A DNA stretch of 64,000 nt from Neoceratodus forsteri (Eukaryota; Chordata; Ceratodontiformes; Ceratodontidae), in assembly GCA_016271365.2 (NCBI GenBank), contig CM028136.1, positions 471,198,001 through 471,262,000 on the forward strand. Direction: 5' to 3'. Position 1 is the first letter of the stretch, and each line of letters opens with the position of its first letter. A model generated the notes under the pieces. That model ran no database searches. It was not told the DNA's origin and saw nothing but the letters and a program-made list of their open reading frames with translations. Shown here in pieces: positions 55,032 to 64,000 of this stretch. The position numbers and the translations under genes were made by a program.

Positions 55032-56153
55032 TGTTCCCTGGGGTTACTAGAATTCCATTAGAGTCAGTGGTAGGCAGGGAAGGCAGCTAATGATTATCCA
55101 GTAAATGGATTCTTACTCTGTCCCTCTCTGTTGTTCGCCTCAGCTGAGAGCTGTAGAGATGATGTCACCATAGAACTCTCACAGCAGCATAAGCCATGCA
55201 GCAGTTGCTGTGAGTGGGGACCTTAGAATTCTGAAGTCAGTCTGTAGTAGGAACTCAGTGTGAGCAGTTGTCTTGTGCTGGTGAGTGTTCCTGCAGCAGC
55301 TCAGAGTGTGAGCTGCAGAGTACCAGTTTTCTCACCCTAGTGAATGACAGTTTTCCAGCTTTAGTGAAGTGGTGAAAACCATCTCCAGGGATTCCTGTTC
55401 TTTATCCCAGTGTGGGATGAAGTAGTCTGCAAGGATTTCAGGGGCAATCCCCTGAACCAATCCAGGACTTGTGAAGCTGCCTTTTGATCAAGATCTGTGA
55501 GTAACGTTTGTTTCTAAGCTTGCCCAGGAGTACCTGCCTGTTTAGTTTTAAGGTGAATTTCTCTGATAAAGGGAGCCTGTCACAATGGAAGTTTTAAAAG
55601 TTGGCTGACCACAGTGGAGTCCAGTATGTGACCTGTCATGTGTGCAGAACTTTTACTTTCAACACTCCTGAGGTGTTTTGCTGATGTTAAATATGAAATA
55701 CATTTCTAGAAAGCATCAACAGTGACATTTTTGATAAATGTGAGGTGCATTACTGAAGGGATGGCTGAGTATGAACTTGGAAACAAAAGGTGGGAGAACC
55801 GCCACCTGGAGTGACCAGTTTAGTACTCCGAGCTCTGAAGGTCACCTGTATTATTCCGTCAGTGCATGTGGCCAATGCCTGAAGAATTTCTACCCCTGTG
55901 AGTCAGGTTTCTCCAACTGAGCTTTGAGTGCTCCTTCATGGTCAGAATGCCACAGTTATTCTATATTAAATGGAAAGTATCCAAGTACTTGCCAAGTGCC
56001 ATGTTCTCCAGAAGATTTGTGTTCTCTCTGTGGGCTAGTTCTGCAATTCCAATAGTTATCCTATGCAGTATTGTAAGTGTCCATGTACTGGCCGTGTGCC
56101 ATTTCAAAGGAGTTTGGTGTGTTTACCAGTGGCTAGTTCCACATGTAACCCCC
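55032..56153 (+). repeat. LTR-like repeat A, copy 1
   Basis: The 966 bp from 55032 (tgttccctgg) to 55997 recur at 62095-63062 at roughly 90 percent identity by eye, same orientation, 7.06 kb apart. Spacing and length suit two LTRs of one element. Its last third (55806-56153) occurs again at 57407-57743 inside the neighbouring LTR-like unit. Exact TG/CA ends are not certain. It breaks at 56153, where tgtaacccccc begins. Confidence 0.65.
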
Positions 56154-58172
56154 CTACAATAGGGGGTTACCAAAAAGTCTTCCTTGAGCTTGCCTAAATG
56201 CTCACTGCCAGGTTGGTGTCTTGCATTTTAGCAGTTTAAATGTGATTGCCAGAGAGTGCCTGTATAGCCTCTGTGCATTGTCTCTTTAAGAGCTGCTTGG
56301 ATTGCAGTCATAAGTAATCTGAGAGGGAGCTCTGTTGAAAGATGTAACTATTTGCTGAAAATCATTTAGAGTGATAATGATAAAGCAGTTTGTCTAACCT
56401 GCCTTCTTGGCAGCAAGGACTGTCTTGTTTATCCCCACCATTTGGCCTGGGACTGCAAATTGGACCAATCAGTTCTGGTGGGACCTAAATGGAGCCGGAC
56501 TACAGGAGCTTTCTGGAGTCAAAATCTGTAGGAATTGTAGTTTTGGGCTTTTGGCACCTTTTTGCACTTGAAGGGGGAGCCTTTGTTGTGACTGACAGAC
56601 AGATCAGCCAGCCAAACCATTTGGATAATGGGGAAATCCCTGACTGCTTGCAATTTTCAGTTAGTTCTGAGTTGAGAAGTGAAATGAGTAAGATCTCAAG
56701 TGTTTTTGAGCAGCAATCCTGAGTAGATTCGCATGGGAGAACCGTGGAAAGGCCTGATTCTTGGCCTGCATGTCTGCCTACTGCTCTGAGATGAAGAAAG
56801 AGAAGTGGGACCAGGCTTAACCTGAGGAGGACCGAAGATTGTGCTGAATGCGATCGGCCTGCCAGAAATCCCATTCACTTCAGAACTTCTGACTTATGAA
56901 GAGAACAGTGCAATTGGGACCGAAGAAGAATTGCCTGGTACTGTAGAATCCTTTGCATATAAATGTGCTATGTATTAAAAGTGGGTTGTGATTTGTTTCC
57001 CCACTGTGTGAGCTGTGTCCTGCTTGCTGGTAGCTGTATCCAGCTCAAACGGACTGAATCTGCGGTTAACTCCATGCAGCTGGGCCTTGCCATGAGGGCC
57101 CTGCCAGACTATCTTATTGCACAGAAAAAAGCTATCGATGAGAGACCTGCCTGGGGATCAGCCCCCCTGCTCCATACTTGAACGGGAACAACGCCTCAGT
57201 GAAATCGTGTGGGCCCTGTTTCTCCTGGCAATCCAGACTAACCACCAGCTATCTCGAATTTTGTCCATCCTGTATCCAGTCTTGGGTACCATGAGTAACT
57301 ATCAGGGTAGCTCCCTGCACCTACAATATAATCTAAGTGTGTCATCTGATTTCTTGGTTATTTCTCTTTATTCATGAACTGAACCATCAGGCTCTGGATT
57401 ACAAATCTGGAGTGACCAGTTTACCACTCCATGTTCTGAAGGGCACCTGTGTTTTTCTGCCAGTGCATGTGGCCAATGCCTGAAGAATTTCTACCCCAGT
57501 GAGTGTGTTATTCTCCTATTGAGCTTTGAGTGCTCCGTCGTGGTCAGAATGCCACAGTTATTCTATGTTAAATGGGAAGTGTCCAATTACTGACCAAGTG
57601 CCATGTTCTCCAGATTTGTGTTCTCTATGTGGCTAGTTCCACAGTTCCAATAGTTATCCTATGCAATATGGGAAGTGTCCATGTACTGGTCATGTGCCAT
57701 TTCGAAGGAGTTTGGTGTGTTTACCAGTGGCTAGTTCCACATGTCCAGAGTAAATCCTATGCTAAATGGGAAGTTGGAGTTCTGTACTTCAGACGTCTGC
57801 AGTTACCATGTGTGTAAACCCTTGGGGGGCCATCCCTGCTTTGTGTTATTTCAACTTTGTTTCAGGAATAAAGCCACGCTCTAGAATCCCAGCCTGGTAT
57901 GGACATTCTTGTTATTGTTTCCCGTGTGGAGTTACTTTTGTACCCCTGTCCAGAAGTGCAAACTTAGCATAGCCCTTAGCAAACATTCTCTCCTCATGAC
58001 CTGGGTTCGGCATTGGTCCTTGTGTGCGTGTCTTGGAACCACACAAAACCTGTATTTCTTCTACATCTGCATATCTACCTTAAGTGGTGCTTTGTATCCC
58101 CATACCTCTCTTTTCCCCTAGACTATGGGAGGTGTGCCTTCTAGTTAAATAAGGGGCTGGTGGGGGGTTACA
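56152..58172 (+). repeat. Putative LTR B, about 2.0 kb
   Basis: Starts tgtaacccccc and ends ggggggttaca: perfect 11-bp inverted termini of TG...CA type. Ordered promoter-like parts: ccaat in attggaccaatcag (56460-56473), catataaat (56957-56965), then aataaa at 57867-57872 followed by about 300 bp of U5-like sequence. No matching target-site duplication flanks the unit, so a solo LTR is unlikely. It may be the 5' LTR of an element extending right, with tggggccgtgtctgacgat just after as a weakly tRNA-Pro-like primer site. The partner LTR is not in the window. Confidence 0.5.
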
Positions 58173-61100
58173 AAAATGGGGCCGTGTCTGACGATGTTGT
58201 TTAATTTGGAGAGAGAAAACTGGAGAGTTTGCTTAGGGTATGGCTAGCGTTTTGTCTGTCTGGCAGTGTGGTAGCCCAAAACTGTAAGTGAAGCTTTGCA
58301 CGGATGGATCTGCATAGAATAATGCCTTCCATATGTGCCGTTGAGTGCCTGCTGTTACAGTGCTGCTGTGTGTTTGTGCCAGCTTAACAAAGGACTGTAA
58401 AGCCAGAATGTGTATGTCCTTGTTTTCTGCATCAGAAAGTTTTACAGAACTTTTAATCTCAAGTTTTTAATTGCCAAAAGTATTATGGACTTTAGGAAAC
58501 AAAGAGAGAAATGTACCCTAAAAGTTTTGTGTGCTTTGTTTGTAAATTGGGGGAGTCGCTAAAGAAATTTGCAAGTTCTGAGAGAGAAAATTGTCAGGAA
58601 CGGCTCTCTCGCCTTGAAATTGCAGCCGAGAAAAAAAGTTCAGTTTGCAGTTTAAATTTGCCCTGCTCGATGAACTCTGTGGAGGAAGAGTGCAAGGTGT
58701 GAGAGAGAAACCTCATTTGCATGGCATCGAGTGGTTGGTGCAACTACAATCAGTCCCACACCCTAGCCAGCTTCAGAGTGCAGCCCAGTGTTCGAGAAGC
58801 GGAGAGCGAGTGGTGCACAAGCTGGTCAGACCAGGATCAACCATCAAGAGGCTTGTGAACATTCTATTCTGTGAAATACAGACATTTTCTGTTAAAATTT
58901 GGGCTCAACCCATTATCCGACCAACTGGAAAGTGAGCGAGGCATTCGTGGGAACAATCGACGGGATCGCCAGCCCATTTCACCACAGAGGCCTTCCAGGA
59001 TTGGCACCAGTCCAACAATTTCCACCAGAGAAAACCAGCTATTGATTCAGTGAGTACAAATCAAATTGTGCATCAAACAGTGTGTGATTTTAAAAGCCAG
59101 CTGGATCTGTGTGTGAGCAATGAGATTGTTTTGCGAAGAAGGACTGTGAGTTGGAACAGCAAACACAACAAACAAAAATTCTGAGCATAGACTGTGAGCA
59201 TTTATGATGGGTTCAGCAACAGTAAAATGTTCTAAGCAAGTTAGAGACTGTGAGTTGTATATCAGGCTGCAACAAACAAGCAATCCTGTAAAGAAATACT
59301 GTGGCTTTCAAGTGACTTTAAGCATGTGTAAATAATTGATTTGTGTGCTAATCGTAAAATCCTGCAAAAATTATACGAATGTGCTGAGAGATATGCAAGC
59401 AGTGCAATTGTTAACAGTTTAAGCAAAATCAGTAGTAGAAAAGGTCTGATGCACAGTTTTTGAGTCAGAAGCAGATTTAATGCATGAGGAGTGCTACTGC
59501 TGCAATTAGAGGGTGAGGTTAGCAATGTAAACACAGCAGCAGGGAGCTATTTTGAGAGACTGTTCTGAGTATAGTGAACAAGTAATAACGATGAACTTTG
59601 TAAGTTTTATTGCCGACATGGCTTTGGGAACATCCTGCTACCAGGATCATGTCTGAGCTACGATAGCAGAGGAGGTGGCCAAACTAAGGGAAATAGAGCA
59701 AGTTTTCTATGGTGAAGGGTTGCCTCCACGTGTTGCAATACCCAACTACCCTGTGAGAGTATGGATAATGTGCCTCAAGGCTGGAAGGGATGTGTTTTTG
59801 ATATGTCATTGTTCTGGTTGCCTAGTGAAGTATGGTTTGTCCAGGGTATCATGAATTCATTTGGCTCCCACCTGGACCAAAGTAGGTAACCCTGCATGCA
59901 GCAGCACACAGCACCAGGTTGAACCTGTTGGGGGAGGCCCCAAAAAGTGTGGCACAGAAGGAGAAAGTATAGCTCTACTGCAAGGACAGACATCTTGTGA
60001 TGTTTCCTCGCATGTGTCTCTTATGGACAGTGCAGTGGAAGGGTCCGTGTACCCATGGATAGGGGGTCCTAGTCCTTGCCTAGTAGGGAGGATGAAGTTT
60101 GAGAAACTTTGGACTGGGAGGTGTCTACCTCCACTCCCAGTGAGGAGTGGACTGTCTTGGGAGTGAGGTGACTGCTCACTCCTGGGACCAGATCCTAAGT
60201 GAGGAAGAGGAGGATGAGGATGTGTATCTTCATGTTGAGGGTCCCAGTTTGCGGCCTCAAGTTCTTGCCTCAGAGGAGCTAAAGAGAGAGAAGAAGATGG
60301 CTCCACTATACTGCCCACAGAATGGTCGGGAACAAGTTCTTTTGTTTAAGTATGCAGCAATGGCTTCACCAGGACTGGCCACCCCCAAGCCGAGCCATGG
60401 GCCGTGTACTTGTAAAGAGTAGTAAGGAAGAGAGACTAGTTCATAAGAGGGCCAATGCCATATATGAGAGGTCCTTCCCTACCTTTCCTTGTAGAGTCTG
60501 GGAGGAAATTGATCAGAACAGGCAATCCTGGTTATTGGAAGAAGCAAGCAAAAATCTGCATCCAGGTGCAGCATCCTGTGTCAGAAACATAGTCATCAGT
60601 GATAGACTGAAATTCTTGAAATTGGAGAGAACATTGTTTATGGACACTGTGCAAATTGTGGACAAGGCAGGGAATGAGACATTCCACAACATCAACTACA
60701 AATGCCCAGATAGGAGCATAGTTCTTGCACTTCACCCTGAGTGGTACTACCCTTAATGGTGCCACTACCTGTGAATTTTCCCAGCCTACCCTGAGGAAAG
60801 CAAAGCAGTGGCAGTGAAGTGTCTGCCATCAAGCAGTTGCAGTATCCAAGGAGGAAGGTGCAGCCAGATGGTTTTCCAGGATCTAAGGTGCGTCCACAAT
60901 TTGTCATCCCAGCAGTGTTTTCCCAGTTTCATCTCCTGGCCTTCCCAGCTGATATCAGCCTAGGTGTTTTTCCTGTTCCATGGTTCAGTTTCTGAGATGA
61001 CATCAACCCAGCTGTATTCCTGTTTCATCGCCAGTCTTTTAGAGGACCTCAACCCAGCTGTATCTGAATGATGCCACCAGAGGGGGAGAGTCTTCAGTTT

Positions 61101-61680
61101 GGAGAAGTAGGTGGTCTTGTTTTCGGTCTTCAAGGGACTGGTAAGAACAATTCTCTATGCTTTAACTGACTTTGCACTACACATCCTACAAACTGTTTGA
61201 ACTGTCCTCAAAGACTCTCCACATAGAATGCAGTGCTTTTCAGACCCTGCCCTGTTCCAGGACTGTTATTCAGTGGGCTGCAACCCAGGAGAGACTCTTT
61301 TATGGCCCTTGCCCTCGGGCAACAACAATGCTGTCACTATTGTGGGACTTTTAGGATATTCCATCCCCCCAAAAATATGTGTTGTGTATAATGTCTGTGT
61401 TTTTCTACTTTTTTACTTTTGTACTTTTCTATAATAATTATTTTTTTGGGATTCTTTAGTGTTCAATTGGAAGAGTTATGATACTACTGTATGCAGAGAT
61501 GGGTGTTTTGTGTTTTTTTCTCTTTCAGGTAATCCTGATGAAGAAAGAAGAGAAGACCAGAAGAGGATGTGGGAACTCATCCTAGTTCTTCTGTTCTGTA
61601 GAGTGTTAAGATTGTGTAGCTTTTAACAGGTTTTAACCATTTTTCCTTCCACAGGTATATGTGGGGAAGGTGGGAATTGT
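58173..61680 (+). other. Degenerate internal region of LTR-type element
   Basis: About 3.5 kb between the LTR-like repeats. Several short plus-strand frames look like decayed coding: 58511-58702 (CFVCKLGESLKKF...ENCQERLSRLEI, coiled-coil-like), 58645-59053 (two frames, the second Arg/Ser/Pro-rich) and 59650-59850 (EEVAKLREIEQVFYGEGLPP). I recognise no gag, protease, RT or integrase motif. Either the element is non-autonomous or its enzymes were deleted. A purine-rich tract near 61660-61676 precedes tgtaatgcattgg and could be a polypurine tract. Confidence 0.35.
60322..60756 (+). pseudogene. Unrecognised 144-codon frame
   Basis: Open frame with a protein-like second half (VWEEIDQNRQSWLLEEASKN..., LKFLKLERTLFMDTVQIVDK..., YKCPDRSIVLALHPEWYYP; quoted in pieces). 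It has mixed charge, no low complexity and a cluster of aromatic residues at the end. It is probably part of a longer decayed polypeptide, since the preceding frame (60147-60422) overlaps and has an acidic stretch LSEEEEDEDVYLHVEGP. I do not recognise the family and give no function. Confidence 0.35.
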
Positions 61681-62094
61681 AATGCATTGGTATTGTATTG
61701 TTCCCTGTTGTTTGTTTTTGTTTGCAGGTACCCTGGGTTGGGGGTGGTTCCCCATTGGGTAGTTTGGATAGATAGATTTTCCCTAGAGGGCTAGGGAAAT
61801 AGACAGGCTGCCATCCTGACCTGCAGTAGGGGTGCAGCTCTGGTCTGTTAGGGCATGCTTTGAACAGTTTTCCTAGAGCCACTGATTCTCCATAGTAAGA
61901 TCTCAGAGTAGGGGCTAACGAGTAAGCCAATGGCCTCTGGGCCCTTAGCATTGCCTACATGTGCCTGGCACATGGTAGGAGAGGGCCTGATCACCCCTCT
62001 CTGTAGGCAGAACATAGGGTAGGATGGTCAAGTGCCAGGTAAGGTAATAACTGCAAACAGTCATTTACCTAGCTAGGGGTGAGTATAACTCCCT
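61681..62094. other. Gene-free spacer before repeat A copy 2
   Basis: No gene. gtttgtttttgtttgcag at 61709 is low complexity. cagtcatttacctagc near 62058 precedes the repeat. Confidence 0.35.
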
Positions 62095-63062
62095 TGTTCC
62101 CTGGATTACTAGAATCCCATTAGAGTCAGTGGTAGGCAGGGAAGGCAGCTAGTGATTATCCACTAAATGAATTCTCACTCTGTCCCTCTCTGTTGTTAGC
62201 CTCAGCTGAGAGCTGGAGAGGTGATGTCACCATAGAACTCTTGCAGCAGCATATGCCACACAGCAGTTGCTGTGAGTGGGGATCTTAAAATTCTGAAGCC
62301 AGTCTGTAGTAGGAGCTCAGTGTGAGCAGCTGTGTTGTGCTGGTGAGTGTTCCAGCAGCAGCACAGAGTGTGAGCTGCAGAGTACCAGTTTTCTCACCCT
62401 AGTGGAGGATAGCTTTTCCATCTTTAGTGAAGTGGTGGAAACAGTCTCCAGGGATTCCTGTTCTTTATCCTAGTGTGGGATGAAGCAGTCTGCATGGATT
62501 TTCAGGGGCAATCCCCTGATCCAATCCAGGACTTGTGAAGCTGCCTTTTGGTCAAGTTCTGTGAGTAACATTTGTTTCTAAGCCTGCCCAGGAGTACCTG
62601 CCTGTTTAGTTTTAAGGTTAATTTCTCTGATAAAGGGACTCTGTCCCCATGGAAGTTTTAAAAGTTGGCTGACCACAGTGGAGTCTAGTATGTGACCTGC
62701 CATGTGTGCAGAATGTTTACTTTCAACACCCCTGAGGTGTTTTGCTGATGTTAAGTGTGAAATACATGTCTAGAAAGCATCAACAGTAACATTTGTGATA
62801 AATGTGAGGTGTATTACTGAAAGGATGACTTAGTATGAACTTGGAAACAAAATCTGGGAGACCCCCAATCTGGAGTGACCAGTTTAGCACTCCGTGTTCT
62901 GAAGGGCACCTGTGTTCTTCTGCCAGTGCACATGGCCAATACCTGAATAATTTCTGCCCCAGTGAGTGGGTTTTTCTCCTGTTGAGCTTTGAGTGCTCTG
63001 TCATGATCAGAATGCCACAGTTATTCTATGTTAAATGGGAAGTGTCCAAGTACTGGCCAAGT
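62095..63062 (+). repeat. LTR-like repeat A, copy 2
   Basis: 968 bp homologous to 55032-55997, including the segments agagtcagtggtaggcaggg, ctctgtccctctctgttgtt, tttaagtga-type and caacagtgacatttt-like blocks. It stops at ccaagt (63062), where unrelated sequence starts, so its 3' third is missing or replaced. Confidence 0.75.
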
Positions 63063-63244
63063 AGCCGTAAAGGGATCCGAACAGACAGACTGCTTTCATT
63101 TATGGTCTCAAATTCTAATTTATTTTTTTTTACTCATCCAGGAGTCCACATTATGCCAAATGTTGTTTGTGTCCTTTCATGAACTTTTGTTGCAAACAAA
63201 GTATTTGATCCACAGACAGCTAAGGGTTTCTTATCTTACAAGAC

Positions 63245-63544
63245 ATGTCTAAAAATGTCAGTACTGAGTTGAGGCTGGATGCCTTAACATACCAAACTGC
63301 CTATGGTGGTTGGTGTGATTTTGTTGAGGTAGCAGAATCCAATGGTAGCCATTTCAGGGAAATCATTGCTTAATATGGGGAATTGAAATATGATACCAAA
63401 AGAGTTTATCCTGAAGGGATTATTGCAACGTTGTTCAAATGTTTTGATGCTGTTCTAAATAAACGATCTGTTTTGGAATCTGAGTATGCTGCTTGCAAGC
63501 AGGATATTAGTCTGAAAAAGGCTTCTCATAAAGAAAGCAACCAA
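63245..63544 (+). pseudogene. Gag-like or unknown ORF fragment with one stop
   Basis: From ATG 63245 a frame runs 99 codons with a single in-frame TAA (63371-63373): MSKNVSTELRLDALTYQ..., then GGWCDFVEVAE, and after the stop KRVYPEGIIATLFKCFDAVLNK and a Lys-rich tail. Placement 180 bp after an LTR-like repeat would suit the N-terminus of a gag gene, but I see no diagnostic motif. The CR1 at 63552 truncates it. A decayed host exon cannot be excluded. Confidence 0.35.
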
Positions 63545-63551
63545 AATGATT

Positions 63552-64000
63552 TAGGGCTTGGGGGACAGGACCTATGAGGAGAGGCTCGAAGAGCTAAATA
63601 TGTACACTTTGGAAGAGAGAAGGGACCGGGGGGACATGATAGAGGTCTTCAGGTACATGAAGAGGGTAAATAGGGGAGGAACAGTGAGGGTGCTTCGAAG
63701 GAAGGAGGAGGAGGCCACTAGGGGCATGGGTGGAAGCTGGAGGGAAGATTCAGGAGAGAAAGGAGGAGGTGCTACTTCACTGAGAAGGTGGTAGAGCCAT
63801 GGAATGCACTACCTAGGGGGCTGGTGGAGGCAGAGACAGTGGAGGGGTTCAAGAGGGGGTGGGACAGGTACAGGGGAAGGGTTCAGGAAGCAAAATCCAA
63901 TGCAGCAAGAATATCCAGAACTGGGAAGGGAGAAGCCAGAGAAGGCGAGGGGGACAGCAAGGTCACCACCCAGGGTGGGGGCTGACCAAACGAGCAGACA
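63552..64000 (+). mobile_element. CR1-like LINE, 3' coding end, runs off window
   Basis: Plus-strand CR1 ORF2 C-terminus: RTYEERLEELNMYTLEERRD, RGDMIEVFRYMKRVNRGG (63558-63794), then VVEPWNALPRGLVEAETVEGF (63785-63850), with a frameshift between. The ORF2 stop is at about 63983. The 3' UTR and tail would lie beyond the window. 5'-truncated at about 63552 on insertion into the gag-like fragment. Confidence 0.85.

Noticed and set aside
56152..58172. Solo LTR interpretation
   Set aside because: Bases flanking the 11-bp inverted termini (ccaca left, aaaat right) are not a duplication, so a solo LTR with intact target site is not supported.
59857..60318. 153-codon minus-strand frame, Pro/Ser-rich
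   Set aside because: Antisense to the more protein-like plus-strand frames; no recognisable domain; likely a shadow.

Overview
This 64 kb window is vertebrate nuclear DNA. It is AT-rich, CpG-poor and packed with non-LTR retrotransposons. I see no host protein-coding gene, rRNA, complete tRNA, CRISPR array or prokaryotic operon. Almost every protein-like stretch is a broken piece of a LINE reverse transcriptase, endonuclease or ORF1 protein. The mix (several CR1 copies with TTTCTATG-type 3' ends, an L2-like element, an L1-like element, MIR-like CORE fragments, tRNA-headed SINEs and many fold-back repeats) fits a large, repeat-swollen tetrapod or lobe-finned-fish genome such as caecilian, salamander or lungfish. 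It does not look like bird or placental mammal. The exact taxon cannot be decided from the sequence.

Layout. 0.9-4.9 kb: an L1-like LINE on the minus strand, split by a plus-strand CR1 (about 2046-3785). 7.7-13.5 kb: a gene-free block of dispersed repeats, hairpins, a 183-bp tandem repeat, a 1.1 kb inverted-repeat element and an array of inverted-repeat units. 15.5-25 kb: a three-level nest. An old CR1-clade LINE (15490-15735, 19465-20585, 24640-25000) is interrupted by a 3.7 kb CR1 with ORF1 and ORF2, and by a 4 kb L2-like LINE whose ORF begins with a leucine-rich leader plus a perfect 2A ribosome-skipping motif. 26.8-29.3 kb: three LINE fragments. 31-34.1 kb: two copies of a roughly 600-bp tRNA-headed SINE, a TIR element and a large palindrome. 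34.8-39.9 kb: an old L3/CR1-like LINE broken by several insertions. 39.9-45.4 kb: the best-preserved CR1 (ORF1 esterase, endonuclease, RT), followed by two direct repeats that may be 5'-UTR monomers. 45.9-53 kb: palindromic minisatellite elements and other fold-backs. 55-63.5 kb: nested LTR-type sequence with unrecognised degenerate coding remnants. 63.55 kb to the end: the 3' part of another CR1.

How the parts relate. The autonomous LINEs supply (or once supplied) endonuclease and RT. The SINEs and the 15-bp-TSD insertion at 38.9 kb look like products of such machinery. The fold-back elements have no coding capacity. The strongest candidates for something new are: the palindromic elements whose arms are tandem units carrying an 18-nt stretch identical, as I know it, to the 5' end of vertebrate tRNA-Glu; the fold-back family beginning TTCTTTGCAAAA beside conserved G/C hairpins; the leader plus 2A signal on the L2-like ORF; and the CR1 ORF1/ORF2 junction, where a single UAG separates two ORFs in the same frame in both copies.
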